Shown piece after piece: positions 23,944 to 32,642 of a stretch of DNA of 64,000 nt. A program made the position numbers and the translations under genes. The notes beneath the pieces are model-generated. The model saw nothing but the letters and a program-made list of their open reading frames with translations, was not told where the DNA came from and made no database searches. Positions within the stretch are counted from its first letter, which is position 1, and each line of letters begins with the position of its first letter. Origin of the DNA: Clostridiales bacterium (lineage in GTDB: Bacteria > Bacillota > Clostridia > Oscillospirales > Oscillospiraceae); contig JALFRA010000021.1 of NCBI GenBank assembly GCA_022785125.1, positions 62,001 to 126,000 of the forward strand. Reading direction: 5' to 3'.

Positions 23944-25347
23944 ATGAAAAAGCAGCTTCTGGCGGGGGCAATGTCCCTGGCCCTCCTGGCCGGGCTGGTA
24001 CCGGCGGCGGGGGCGGATTCCACCCAACAGGCCCAGCAGGCGGCGGAGCACCTGTACTGCCTGGGCCTGCTGGACGGCGCGGGTACCGGCGGCGACGGGA
24101 TGCCCAACTTCAATCTGGGGGGCACCATGACCCGGGGGGAGGCCATCACCATGGTGGTGCGGCTCACCGGCGGGAAGGAGGCTGCCCTTGCCGGCGGAAG
24201 CACCCACCCCTTCACCGATGTGGACAACTGGGGGGAGCCCTATGTGGCCTACGCCTATGCAAACGGCATCACCACCGGGGTGAGCGATACCGCCTTCGGC
24301 TTCCACAGTACCATCACCCAGGAGGAATACCTGACCCTGCTGCTGCGGGCCATGCACTATGACCATGTGGACTGGCGTAATCCCTATGCCGTCACCGACG
24401 GGCTGGGCCTGCGGGAGGGAGCGGACTATGTCCGGGACCAGACCTTCCAGCGGGGCGATATGGTCCTGCTGTCCGACCGGATGCTGGAGGTGACGCTGGC
24501 GGGGGAGGATGTCACCCTCTACGAAAAGCTGGATCTCCAGGGCGCGCTGGAGCGGCGGAAGCTGCCTGTTTCCAAGCTGCAGCCCGGTCCCACTGTAACG
24601 GTGGAGAGTACCTTTGCAGTCAGCAGCGTGGAGGACATGATCCGCCGGATGGCGGTCCAGGTGGACGCCCGCAACACCGCCCTCACCATCTACACCCCGG
24701 TGGGGCAGGAGAAGGACTACAGCGGCGCCCTGCTCACCCATGAGACCATCAACCGCTTCCCGGACGTGGATTCCATGGCCACCCGGTATTATCCCGATCA
24801 GGGCTACTTCACCGTGGAGATCCGCTACCGGGATTCCGCCCGGGTGATGGCCTATGTGGAGGGAAAGATGGATCGCCTGTCCGCCCAGGACATGGCCCTC
24901 TACGAGGAGGCGGTGCGTGTCCACGACAGTCTGGTGGACAGCACCATGAGCCAGTATGAACGGGTAAAGGCCTTCCACGACTACCTGTGCGACACCGTCA
25001 CCTATCAGCAGAACGGTGCGGAGAGCCACACCGCCTATGGCGCGCTGGTCAGCCACGCCGCCGTATGCCAGGGATATACCCAAGCCATGGACCTGCTGTG
25101 TTTCCTCAGCGGCATCGACTGTGAGCATATCTTCGGTCAGGCCACCGCAAACGGCGTGACGGAATATCACGCCTGGGTGCGGGTGAACATCGACGGGAAC
25201 TGGTACAATGTGGACCCCACCTGGGACGACCAGGTGACCTATATCTCCTACGACTATTTCCTGGTGTCCGACGGCCATATGGACGGCCACATCTGGACCG
25301 CCTACCCCAACTGGCCTGTCTGCCCCAGCGACTATCCCCGGCCCTGA
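23944..25347 (+). CDS. SLH-domain protein with a transglutaminase-like domain
   Basis: 467 residues. There is a signal peptide (1-25, cleavage near GADS) and SLH-type segments around residues 30-190 (MTRGEAITMVVRLTGG, FTDVDNWGEPYVAYAYANGITTGVS), which bind pyruvylated wall polymers. The transglutaminase/protease-like core spans ~325-445, with Cys in AVCQGY, His in YHAWV and Asp in DPTWDD forming the expected triad. AAAGGAGG at ~23930 sets the start. It is probably a surface-anchored enzyme acting on wall or protein substrates. Confidence 0.85.
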   Translation: MKKQLLAGAMSLALLAGLVPAAGADSTQQAQQAAEHLYCLGLLDGAGTGGDGMPNFNLGGTMTRGEAITMVVRLTGGKEAALAGGSTHPFTDVDNWGEPYVAYAYANGITTGVSDTAFGFHSTITQEEYLTLLLRAMHYDHVDWRNPYAVTDGLGLREGADYVRDQTFQRGDMVLLSDRMLEVTLAGEDVTLYEKLDLQGALERRKLPVSKLQPGPTVTVESTFAVSSVEDMIRRMAVQVDARNTALTIYTPVGQEKDYSGALLTHETINRFPDVDSMATRYYPDQGYFTVEIRYRDSARVMAYVEGKMDRLSAQDMALYEEAVRVHDSLVDSTMSQYERVKAFHDYLCDTVTYQQNGAESHTAYGALVSHAAVCQGYTQAMDLLCFLSGIDCEHIFGQATANGVTEYHAWVRVNIDGNWYNVDPTWDDQVTYISYDYFLVSDGHMDGHIWTAYPNWPVCPSDYPRP

Positions 25348-25369
25348 GGGCCCGGTGGAAAACTGTGCC

Positions 25370-25398
25370 TTGACAAGGGAAAAGACCAGTGCTATGGT
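25370..25398 (+). promoter_or_regulatory. Promoter of the thi operon
   Basis: -35 TTGACA (25370-25375), 17-bp spacer, -10 TATGGT (25393-25398). The transcript would start near 25405, just ahead of the terminator-like hairpin. Confidence 0.7.
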
Positions 25399-25421
25399 AT
25401 AGCACAGAGTGAAGCTGAAAG

Positions 25422-25478
25422 AAGGCGTCACGAAGGGGTACACCACCGCGGGTGTAGTTCTTTCGTGACGCCTTTTTT
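25422..25478 (+). terminator. Terminator/attenuator in the thi leader
   Basis: A 13-bp perfect outer stem (25422-25434 with 25462-25474) and an inner 6-bp stem (TACACC/GGTGTA, loop ACCGCG) are followed by TTTTTT, 22 nt before thiS. It lies after the predicted promoter, so it would attenuate the operon. No TPP (THI-box) consensus was seen. Confidence 0.75.
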
Positions 25479-25499
25479 GCGTTTGGAAGGAGGCAGATT

Positions 25500-25697
25500 A
25501 TGCTGCAAGTCAACGGCCAGCCCATGGACCGGACAGGTCTGCATACTGTGCAGGACCTGCTGGACAAGCAGGGCTGGAAGGCCGCCCAGGTGGCGGTGGA
25601 GCACAACGGCGCCATTCTCCGCCGGGAGGACTTTTCCACAACCGCTCTGTCTGATGGGGACAAGCTGGAGGTGGTGCGGTTCGTGGGGGGAGGCTGA
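25500..25697 (+). CDS. thiS: Sulfur carrier protein ThiS
   Basis: 65 residues with a ubiquitin-like fold: MLQVNGQPMDRT..., then TALSDGDKLEVVRFVGGG. The C-terminal Gly-Gly (here GGG) is adenylated by ThiF and turned into the thiocarboxylate that donates sulfur to the thiazole of thiamine. GGAAGGAGG lies just upstream, and ThiF follows after three bases. Confidence 0.92.
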   Translation: MLQVNGQPMDRTGLHTVQDLLDKQGWKAAQVAVEHNGAILRREDFSTTALSDGDKLEVVRFVGGG

Positions 25698-25700
25698 CCC

Positions 25701-26330
25701 ATGGACCGGGAAACGCTGGAACAGGCCCTCATCGCCCGCCACGGGGCGGAGAATCAGAAAAAATTTGCCGCCGCCTCGGTGGGCATCGCAGGCCTGGGGG
25801 GCCTGGGCTCCCACATTGCCGTCCATCTGGCCCGGCTGGGGGTGGGGCGGCTGGTGCTGGCCGACTTCGACCGGGTGGACGTGACCAACCTCCACCGGCA
25901 GCACTACTTTATCCCCCACCTGGGGCGGTACAAGACTGAGGCCCTGGCGGAGCAGCTCAGGGGGATCAACCCCTGGCTGAACTATGAGATCCACACCTGC
26001 AAGGTAAGTGCGGACAACGCCTGTACCCTGTTTCAGGGGTGTCAGGTGGTGTGCGAGGCCTTCGACCAGGCTGACCAGAAGGCCATGCTGGTCCAAGCAG
26101 TGCTTACCGGCCTGCCGGACACTTTGCTGGTGGCGGGCTCCGGCATGGCGGGAAGCGGCTCGGCCAACGCCATCCGGACCCGCAAGGCCATGAGACGCCT
26201 CTGGCTCTGCGGCGACGGGGAGAGCGATATCAGCCAGGGCCAGGGACTGATGGCTCCCCGGGTGGCGGTGTGCGCCTCCCATCAGGCCACTATGGTCATG
26301 CGGCTGCTGCTGGGACAAATGGAACCATAA
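25701..26330 (+). CDS. thiF: ThiS adenylyltransferase ThiF (short form)
   Basis: 209 residues of the E1-like/MoeB/ThiF fold. The nucleotide loop is GIAGLGGLGSHIAVHLARLG (about residues 28-47), followed by DFDRVDVTNLHRQ and the catalytic-region Asp in AFDQADQK. It activates the C-terminus of ThiS with ATP. It is shorter than E. coli ThiF (about 250) and lacks the zinc-binding CxxC pairs, as is usual for the short clostridial type encoded next to thiS-thiG-thiH. Confidence 0.9.
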   Translation: MDRETLEQALIARHGAENQKKFAAASVGIAGLGGLGSHIAVHLARLGVGRLVLADFDRVDVTNLHRQHYFIPHLGRYKTEALAEQLRGINPWLNYEIHTCKVSADNACTLFQGCQVVCEAFDQADQKAMLVQAVLTGLPDTLLVAGSGMAGSGSANAIRTRKAMRRLWLCGDGESDISQGQGLMAPRVAVCASHQATMVMRLLLGQMEP

Positions 26331-26354
26331 AGACAAAGAAAGGAACGAACAACC

Positions 26355-27119
26355 ATGGCAGATCAACTGATTTTGGGCGGACACGCCTTTACCTCCCGAT
26401 TCATTCTGGGCTCGGGCAAATATTCTCTGGACCTGATCCGGGCGGCGGTGGAGCACGCCGGGGCCCAGATCATCACTCTGGCTCTCCGCCGGGCCAACTC
26501 GGACACCGACAGCATCCTGGATCACATCCCCCAGGGAGTCACCCTGCTGCCCAATACCTCCGGCGCCCGCAACGCCGATGAGGCGGTGCGGATCGCCCGG
26601 CTGGCCCGGGCCTGCGGCTGCGGCGACTTCGTGAAGATCGAGATCATGCGGGACAGCAAGTATCTGCTGCCCGACAACTACGAGACCATCAAGGCCACCG
26701 AGATCCTGGCCAGGGAGGGCTTTGTGGTCATGCCCTATATGTATCCCGACCTGAACGTGGCCCGGGATCTGGTGGACGCGGGGGCGGCCTGCGTCATGCC
26801 GCTGGGCGCTCCCATCGGCTCCAACAAGGGGCTGGCTACCAAAGAATTCATCCGCATCCTCATTGACGAGATCGACCTGCCTGTCATTGTGGACGCCGGC
26901 ATCGGCCGGCCCTCCCAGGCCTGCGAGGCCATGGAGATGGGCGCCGCCGCCGTGATGGCCAACACCGCCATCGCCACCGCCGGGGATATCGCCGCCATGG
27001 CCGGGGCCTTTAAGTCCGCCATCGAGGCGGGCCGGGCGGCCTGTCTGGCCGGGCTGGGCCGGGTGCTGGACCACGGGGCGGCAGCTTCCTCCCCCCTCAC
27101 CGGATTTCTGGCGGACTGA
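26355..27119 (+). CDS. thiG: Thiazole synthase ThiG
   Basis: 254 residues, a TIM barrel. Residues [19 protein letters not shown] start the family pattern; Lys94 in DFVKIEIM matches the Schiff-base lysine; [12 protein letters not shown] and [19 protein letters not shown] form the phosphate site. It condenses deoxyxylulose phosphate, dehydroglycine and ThiS thiocarboxylate into the thiazole phosphate. AAGGAAC lies ahead of the ATG. Confidence 0.96.
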   Translation: MADQLILGGHAFTSRFILGSGKYSLDLIRAAVEHAGAQIITLALRRANSDTDSILDHIPQGVTLLPNTSGARNADEAVRIARLARACGCGDFVKIEIMRDSKYLLPDNYETIKATEILAREGFVVMPYMYPDLNVARDLVDAGAACVMPLGAPIGSNKGLATKEFIRILIDEIDLPVIVDAGIGRPSQACEAMEMGAAAVMANTAIATAGDIAAMAGAFKSAIEAGRAACLAGLGRVLDHGAAASSPLTGFLAD

Positions 27120-27133
27120 GAGGAGGAAGAGAC

Positions 27134-28321
27134 ATGGATCAGCCTATGGAAGGCATTACCGTGGTGGAGGTCAAGGATAAGATCGACCACATGACCTATC
27201 TGCCCGGCATGGAGCAGATCGACCCCACCGTCCGGCTCCAGGTCGTTGCGGCCCGGGACGGCTACGATGAGACCATTTACACCGCCAAGGACGTGCGGGC
27301 CGCTCTGGACGCCGATGTGCGTACCCCGGAGCACTTTGCCGCCCTGCTGTCCCCGGCGGCGGAGCCCTTCCTGGAGGAGATGGCCCAAAAGGCCCGGATG
27401 GAGAAGCGGCGGTACTTCGGCGACAATGTGTATCTCTTTACCCCCATCTACATTTCCAACTACTGCGAGAACTACTGCATCTACTGCGGCTTCAACTGCC
27501 ACAACAAGATCCGCCGGGCCAAGCTGGATATGGCGGGCATTGAGGCGGAGATGGCCGCCATTGCCAAAACCGGCCTGGAGGAGATTTTGATCCTCACCGG
27601 TGAGAGCCGGAAGATGAGCGACGTGCAGTACATCGGTGAGGCCTGCAAGATCGCCCGGAAGTATTTTAAAATGGTGGGCATCGAGGTCTATCCCATGAAC
27701 TCTGACGAGTACGCCTGCCTCCACCAGTGCGGGGTGGACTATGTGACGGTGTTCCAGGAGACCTACCATGCCGACCGGTATGAGCAGCTCCACCTGGCGG
27801 GCCACAAGCGGATCTTCCCCTACCGTATGGAAGCCCAGGAGCGGGCTCTCATGGGCGGGATGCGGGGGGTGGCCTTTGCCGCCCTGCTGGGACTGGACGA
27901 CTTTCGGAGGGACGCCTTCGCCACCGGAATGCACGCCTGGCTCCTCCAGCGCAAGTATCCCCACGCCGAGATCTCCTTCTCCTGCCCCCGGCTGCGGCCT
28001 ATCGTCAACAACGACAAGATCAACCCCAAGGACGTCCACGAGCGGCAGCTGCTCCAGGTCATGTGCGCCTACCGCCTGTTCATGCCCTTTGCCGGTATGA
28101 CCATCTCCACCCGGGAGCGAGCGGGCTTCCGGGACCGGGTCATCGACATTGCCGCTACCAAGATCTCCGCCGGGGTATCCACCGGTATCGGCGGCCACTC
28201 CGGTGAGGAGGAGGGGGACGACCAGTTTGAGATCGCCGACAACCGGGATGTGGAGCAGGTGGCTCAGGCCATCCGGGATCAGGGCCTCCAGCCGGTAATG
28301 AACGATTATGTCTATGTTTGA
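27134..28321 (+). CDS. thiH: 2-iminoacetate synthase ThiH (radical SAM)
   Basis: 395 residues. The radical-SAM motif CENYCIYCGF has the cluster cysteines at 111, 115 and 118, followed by the GGE-like ILTGESRK loop and the C-terminal Cys/His-rich region of the ThiH/BATS family. It splits tyrosine to give dehydroglycine for ThiG under anaerobic conditions; the aerobic alternative ThiO is not needed here. GAGGAGG precedes it, and its stop overlaps thiE by 14 bp. Confidence 0.95.
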   Translation: MDQPMEGITVVEVKDKIDHMTYLPGMEQIDPTVRLQVVAARDGYDETIYTAKDVRAALDADVRTPEHFAALLSPAAEPFLEEMAQKARMEKRRYFGDNVYLFTPIYISNYCENYCIYCGFNCHNKIRRAKLDMAGIEAEMAAIAKTGLEEILILTGESRKMSDVQYIGEACKIARKYFKMVGIEVYPMNSDEYACLHQCGVDYVTVFQETYHADRYEQLHLAGHKRIFPYRMEAQERALMGGMRGVAFAALLGLDDFRRDAFATGMHAWLLQRKYPHAEISFSCPRLRPIVNNDKINPKDVHERQLLQVMCAYRLFMPFAGMTISTRERAGFRDRVIDIAATKISAGVSTGIGGHSGEEEGDDQFEIADNRDVEQVAQAIRDQGLQPVMNDYVYV

Positions 28322-28904
28322 GCTGGTGTGCGTGACCCACCGGGGGCTGTGTGCCGATGCTCTGGCCCAGCGGGTGGGCCAGTTGTGCCGGGGCGGCGTA
28401 AGTAAGGTCATCCTGCGGGAGAAGGACCTGCCCGAGGAGGAATATGAGGCCCTGGCCCGGCAGGTACTGGCCGCCGGGGGAGACAAGGTGGTACTCCACC
28501 ATTTTCCCCGGGTGTGTCAAAGGTTGGGCGTGCCACGGCTCCACCTGTCCCTGGGGCAGCTGGAGGCCAATCCTGACCTTCGGGAGCAGGTGAAGCTGCT
28601 GGGCGTGTCCATCCATGCCCCTGAGGAGGCCGTCCGGGCCCAGAAGCTGGGGGCGGACTATGTAACGGCGGGCCACGTCTTTGCCACCGACTGCAAAAAG
28701 GGCCTGCCCGGCCGGGGGCTTCCCTGGCTGGAACAGGTGGTGAAGGCGGTATCCATCCCGGTGTACGCCATCGGCGGCATTGCTCCGGACAACCTGGCTG
28801 CCGTGGCCCAAACCGGGGCGGCGGGAGCCTGCCTCATGAGCGCTCTGATGGCTTGTCCAGACCCGCAGATCTATGTGGAAGGACTGCGGAAAACAACAGA
28901 TTGA
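28308..28904 (+). CDS. thiE: Thiamine phosphate synthase ThiE / TenI-like
   Basis: 198 residues, a small TIM barrel: VILREKDLPEEEYEALA (pyrophosphate-binding Arg/Lys), HLSLGQLEAN, VSIHAPEEA, DYVTAGHVFATDCKKGLPGRG and IPVYAIGGIAPDNL. ThiE joins the thiazole and pyrimidine halves of thiamine. The sequence after GHVF is intermediate between ThiE and the aminotransferase-like TenI, so TenI cannot be excluded. It is the last gene of thiS-F-G-H-E; no pyrimidine gene (thiC/thiD) is in the window. Confidence 0.82.
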   Translation: MSMFELVCVTHRGLCADALAQRVGQLCRGGVSKVILREKDLPEEEYEALARQVLAAGGDKVVLHHFPRVCQRLGVPRLHLSLGQLEANPDLREQVKLLGVSIHAPEEAVRAQKLGADYVTAGHVFATDCKKGLPGRGLPWLEQVVKAVSIPVYAIGGIAPDNLAAVAQTGAAGACLMSALMACPDPQIYVEGLRKTTD

Positions 28905-28910
28905 ACCGAG

Positions 28911-28937
28911 AAGGCGCGGCGCTGTCCGCGCCTTTTT
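28911..28937 (+). terminator. Terminator of the thi operon
   Basis: AAGGCGCGG/CCGCGCCTT stem (28911-28919, 28926-28934) followed by TTTTC. Confidence 0.9.
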
Positions 28938-28980
28938 CATTGTCTCTATATTCGGAAGATGTTTCTAGTACAGGAATACC

Positions 28981-29009
28981 TTGACAGAGTAGGCGGGTGT
29001 GGGTAAACT
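28981..29009 (+). promoter_or_regulatory. Promoter of the VWA/lectin gene
   Basis: -35 TTGACA (28981-28986), 17-bp spacer, -10 TAAACT (29004-29009), 55 bp ahead of the start codon. Confidence 0.65.
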
Positions 29010-29063
29010 GGAAATAACATCCGTCGAATTTCCCCGAAATGGGGGCGCGGAAGAGAGAGGAAG

Positions 29064-31310
29064 ATGGGTATGTTTTGTTATCGATGCGGCGCCCAGCTGA
29101 CCGGAACAGAAAAATTCTGCGGACACTGCGGCGCACCTCTGGAGCAGGCCATGAAGTCCATGGGCCAGGACCAGACCCCGCCGCCCACGGAACAGCCGGT
29201 TCAAGAGACGGAGCCTCCTCCTGTGGAGGAGCAGCCCGTCCAGGAACAGCCGGTTCAAGAGACGGAGCCCCCCATACAGGAGCCGGGAACCCCGCCCGGA
29301 TGGGATGTTCCTCCCACCCAACCGCCCCAGCAAGGGCCTGTCTATGCTCCGGGCCCCGAGGGGCCTGAGAACGGCCAGCCCCCCGCCCCCAAGGGCGGCA
29401 AAAAGAAGTGGCTGCTGCCCGTGATTATTGCGGCGGCTCTGGCGGTGGGCATCGGCGGCTTCTTGCTGTACCGGAACATCAGCACAAACCAGGCCTATCA
29501 GCAGGCTGTGGAGCAGGGGCGGAGCGCCCTGGACCGGGGCAGCTACGCCCAGGCGGTGGAGTACTATGAGCAGGCCCGGGAGCTGCGGGGCCTGGAGAGC
29601 GCCGACCGGCTGGCCCTGGCAGAGGCCTATCTGGCTCAGGATGACCGGACAGCGGCGGCCCGGCTGCTGGAGGAGAAGCCACTCCAGGAGGGAGAGGAGA
29701 AGTATGTCCTCTACCAGAAGCTGTACGCCCTGTGCATCCTCTCCCCTGAAGTGGACGATGTGGATGCCGACAACTTCCCGGTGGTCACCCTGAAGCTGGA
29801 CTGCGATCAGCCCTTCCCTCTGGAGTTGTCCGAGGTGGGTATCCAGGAGGACGGCCAGGCCTGTGAGGTGCAGTCGGTGACCCAGGAGAACGGCCAGGTT
29901 AAGATCACCTATCTGACCTTTGACGCCGAGTACAGCGAGGAGCACCGCCAGCCCGCACTTACCTTCTCTGTGGACGGTATCTCCGCGGAGCGGGAGGGAG
30001 AGTACTATACCCCCTACTTCGTGCCAGCCCGGCTGCGTCTGGTGTCCACCGACGTCAGCCAGTATCCCGTGGTCCGGGCCTATTTCCAGGTGGTGGATGA
30101 CTATAACGGAGAACCGGTGAAAGGCCTGGATTCCAATGCCTTCCGCATCATGGAGCGGGTGGAAGGCGGCGAGTATCTGGCCCGGGAGGTCAAGTCGGTG
30201 CTGCCGCTGGAGGGCAACGACGGCCTGAAGATCGACCTGGTGGCCGATAAGAGCGACAGCATCACCGAGTACGACATGGACAAGATCAAGACCGTCATGA
30301 CGGAATTCGTGCAGGAGCTGGACTTTGCCCTGGGTGACCGGGCGGAGGTGCTGGCCTTTGACTCCATCGTGCAGCAGATGTGCTATTACACCGACGATGT
30401 GGGCCTGCTGGTCAATGGCATCAACAATATGTCCACCGACGGCCTCACCGCCTTCTATGACGCGGTGTACGACGGCGTGACCAACGCCACCCTTCAGGGC
30501 GGCGCCCGCTGCGTCATTGCTTTTACCGACGGCATGGACAACCGCAGCCGCCATACCCCGGATGAACTCATCCGCTACGCCAATACCCAGCAGACCCCGG
30601 TGTATATCATCGGTGTGGGCGGCTCGGTGGAGACCGGCACTCTGCGCCGCATTGCCGAGAGCACCGGCGGCCGCTACTGGTACATCGATGATCTCTACGA
30701 CCTGGAGGCCATCTTCCAGCAGATCTATGACGAGCAGATGGACTACTATATCGTGGAGTATGAGAGCGACAGCGCCGCTGACAGCTATGCCACCCGGGAC
30801 CTGCAGGTCAAAGTGTCCGGTCAGGGCTACCGGGGAGAGAGCGAGTTGACCGTTACCCCGGTGCGCAGCATTCGGGACGACGGCGGCGTGGGCGGCGAAC
30901 ACCGCTACGAGCTGTTCAAAGAGAGCCTGACCTGGGAGGAGGCCTCCCGCCGCTGCCAGGAGATGGGCGGCCATTTGGCCACCATTACCTCTCAGGAGGA
31001 GATGGACCAGATCACTGCCATGGCGGAGGCCCAGGACGTGCGGTATATCTGGCTGGGCGGCTACACCTCCTATGACGACGCTGGTAATGTGTTCGGCCAC
31101 TGGGTCACCGGCGAGGCCTTCAATTTCCAGGCCTGGTCCGCCAACGAACCCTCCCGTCAGGATCAGGATGGCACCGAGGAGTGGTATATCATGCTGTGGA
31201 ACATCAAGGCGGTGGGCGGCTGGTGCTGGAATGACCAGCGCAACGACCCGGTCTCCGCCGTGCCCACCATGGCTGACGGTATGGGCTTTGTATGCGAATT
31301 TGAAGAATAA
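29064..31310 (+). CDS. Zinc-ribbon / VWA / C-type-lectin membrane protein
   Basis: A 748-residue chimera. Residues 1-25 carry a zinc ribbon (Cys5, 8, 19, 22); residues 35-110 form a Pro/Glu-rich linker with the repeated phrase EQPVQETEPP; residues 116-135 a membrane span; residues 140-225 a TPR-like helical stretch. A von Willebrand A domain covers about 380-560, with MIDAS DKSDS. A C-type-lectin-like domain fills 611-748 (YELFKESLTWEEASRRCQEM, IWLGGY, WSANEPS, WCWNDQRND, GFVCEFEE). The N-terminus would be cytosolic and the VWA/lectin part outside, suggesting adhesion or ligand sensing. It is followed by a GH3 gene after 11 bp. Confidence 0.85.
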   Translation: MGMFCYRCGAQLTGTEKFCGHCGAPLEQAMKSMGQDQTPPPTEQPVQETEPPPVEEQPVQEQPVQETEPPIQEPGTPPGWDVPPTQPPQQGPVYAPGPEGPENGQPPAPKGGKKKWLLPVIIAAALAVGIGGFLLYRNISTNQAYQQAVEQGRSALDRGSYAQAVEYYEQARELRGLESADRLALAEAYLAQDDRTAAARLLEEKPLQEGEEKYVLYQKLYALCILSPEVDDVDADNFPVVTLKLDCDQPFPLELSEVGIQEDGQACEVQSVTQENGQVKITYLTFDAEYSEEHRQPALTFSVDGISAEREGEYYTPYFVPARLRLVSTDVSQYPVVRAYFQVVDDYNGEPVKGLDSNAFRIMERVEGGEYLAREVKSVLPLEGNDGLKIDLVADKSDSITEYDMDKIKTVMTEFVQELDFALGDRAEVLAFDSIVQQMCYYTDDVGLLVNGINNMSTDGLTAFYDAVYDGVTNATLQGGARCVIAFTDGMDNRSRHTPDELIRYANTQQTPVYIIGVGGSVETGTLRRIAESTGGRYWYIDDLYDLEAIFQQIYDEQMDYYIVEYESDSAADSYATRDLQVKVSGQGYRGESELTVTPVRSIRDDGGVGGEHRYELFKESLTWEEASRRCQEMGGHLATITSQEEMDQITAMAEAQDVRYIWLGGYTSYDDAGNVFGHWVTGEAFNFQAWSANEPSRQDQDGTEEWYIMLWNIKAVGGWCWNDQRNDPVSAVPTMADGMGFVCEFEE

Positions 31311-31321
31311 GGAGCGGGGAC

Positions 31322-32599
31322 ATGAAAGGAAAACGATGTGCCAAGTCCCCGGGCGGACGGGGATTCTGGATTGCCCTAATGGTGGTGATTCTGGCTGTGG
31401 CTGGAGGTGCGGCCTGGTGGCTGCTGGGTTCCGGCGGCCCGGCTCCGGCAGCTGAGAGTTCTGCCCCGGTGAGTTCCGATCAGCCTACCCCGTCTCCCAC
31501 ACCGGCGCCCACGCCGGAACCAACGCCTACCCCCACCCCCAGCGTGGAGGAGCGGACTGCGGCTCTGGCGGCGGAAATGACGGCTGAGATGAGCCGGTAT
31601 GAAAAGATCTGCCAGCTTATCATCGTGTCTCCCGAGGACATTACCGGGGTGGGTACCGCTACCCAGGCGGGAGAGGCCACCCGGGCGGGGCTGGAGCGCT
31701 ACCCCATCTGCGGAATCCTGTACCGCAAGCCCAATATGCTCAGCCAGAGCCAGCTCAAGCGGATGCTGGGCAACAGCCAGAGCTATTCTGAGATCCCCCT
31801 CATCTTTACCTGCGACGAGGAGGGGGGACGAGTTACCCGCCTCATGAGCACCGTGGGTACCACCTGGGTTGGCCCCATGCTGGACTATGAGGACCAGGGC
31901 CCCGAGACCGCTTACGACAACGCCTATACCATTGGCTCCGACCTGGCCAGCTGCGGCTTCAACACCGACCTTGCCCCGGTGGCCGACGTGTGGACCAACC
32001 CGGAGAACACCGTCATCGGCGACCGGGCCTATTCCACCGACTTTAACACCGCGGCGGAGCTGGTGGCAGCGGCGGTGAAGGGCTTCCACGACGGCGGGGT
32101 GGGAGCGGTGCTCAAGCACTTCCCCGGCCATGGCGGTACCACCGCTGATTCCCATTATGGGGCCGCCTATCTGAACCGTACCCTGGACCAGCTACGGCAG
32201 GGGGAACTGATCCCCTTCCAGGCGGGCATCGAGGCGGGGGCGGATGCGGTGATGATGGGCCATCTCATTGTCCCCGAACTGGACGATCAACCTGCCCCCC
32301 TGTCTTATGAGATCGTTACCGGTCTGCTCCGGGAGGAGATGGGCTTTGACGGGGTGGTCATGACCGACGCTATGCAGATGTCCGCCCTCACCGAGTATTA
32401 CACCGGCAGTCAGGCGGCGGTGATGGCCATTCAGGCCGGTGTGGATGTGCTGCTCTGTCCCGGCGATCTGGACGGTACCATTGCGGCCCTGGAGGGGGCG
32501 GTGGAAGACGGCTCTATCTCGGAGGAACGGCTGGACGAGAGTGTGCAGCGCATTCTCACCTTCAAGATCAACCGGGGCCTCATCCCTCTGCCAGAATGA
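31322..32599 (+). CDS. Glycoside hydrolase family 3 protein (beta-N-acetylhexosaminidase-like)
   Basis: 425 residues. There is an N-terminal membrane anchor (about 15-36), then a Pro/Thr linker of PTPxP repeats (55-75), and a GH3 barrel. The catalytic loop KHFPGHGGTTADSH (about 264-277) provides the His-Asp acid/base of NagZ-type enzymes, and the nucleophile is Asp in VVMTDAMQM (about 348). It probably trims GlcNAc from cell-wall muropeptides at the cell surface. It is in one operon with the VWA/lectin gene, which may position it on a glycan. Confidence 0.9.
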   Translation: MKGKRCAKSPGGRGFWIALMVVILAVAGGAAWWLLGSGGPAPAAESSAPVSSDQPTPSPTPAPTPEPTPTPTPSVEERTAALAAEMTAEMSRYEKICQLIIVSPEDITGVGTATQAGEATRAGLERYPICGILYRKPNMLSQSQLKRMLGNSQSYSEIPLIFTCDEEGGRVTRLMSTVGTTWVGPMLDYEDQGPETAYDNAYTIGSDLASCGFNTDLAPVADVWTNPENTVIGDRAYSTDFNTAAELVAAAVKGFHDGGVGAVLKHFPGHGGTTADSHYGAAYLNRTLDQLRQGELIPFQAGIEAGADAVMMGHLIVPELDDQPAPLSYEIVTGLLREEMGFDGVVMTDAMQMSALTEYYTGSQAAVMAIQAGVDVLLCPGDLDGTIAALEGAVEDGSISEERLDESVQRILTFKINRGLIPLPE

Positions 32600-32600
32600 A

Positions 32601-32632
32601 AAAAGGACTGCTTTCAGCAGTCCTTTTTTCTT
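32601..32632. terminator. Bidirectional terminator between the GH3 gene and dpaB
   Basis: AAAAAGGACTGCT, loop TTC, AGCAGTCCTTTTTT, with A-run and T-run on opposite sides. Confidence 0.92.
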
Positions 32633-32642
32633 GCGTGGTGGC

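Noticed and set aside
25399-25499. T-box or TPP riboswitch ahead of thiS
   Set aside because: ACCGCG and TTCGTGACGCC recall a T-box 3' half, but there is no room for stem I after the promoter and no T-box bulge; the TPP aptamer words are absent.
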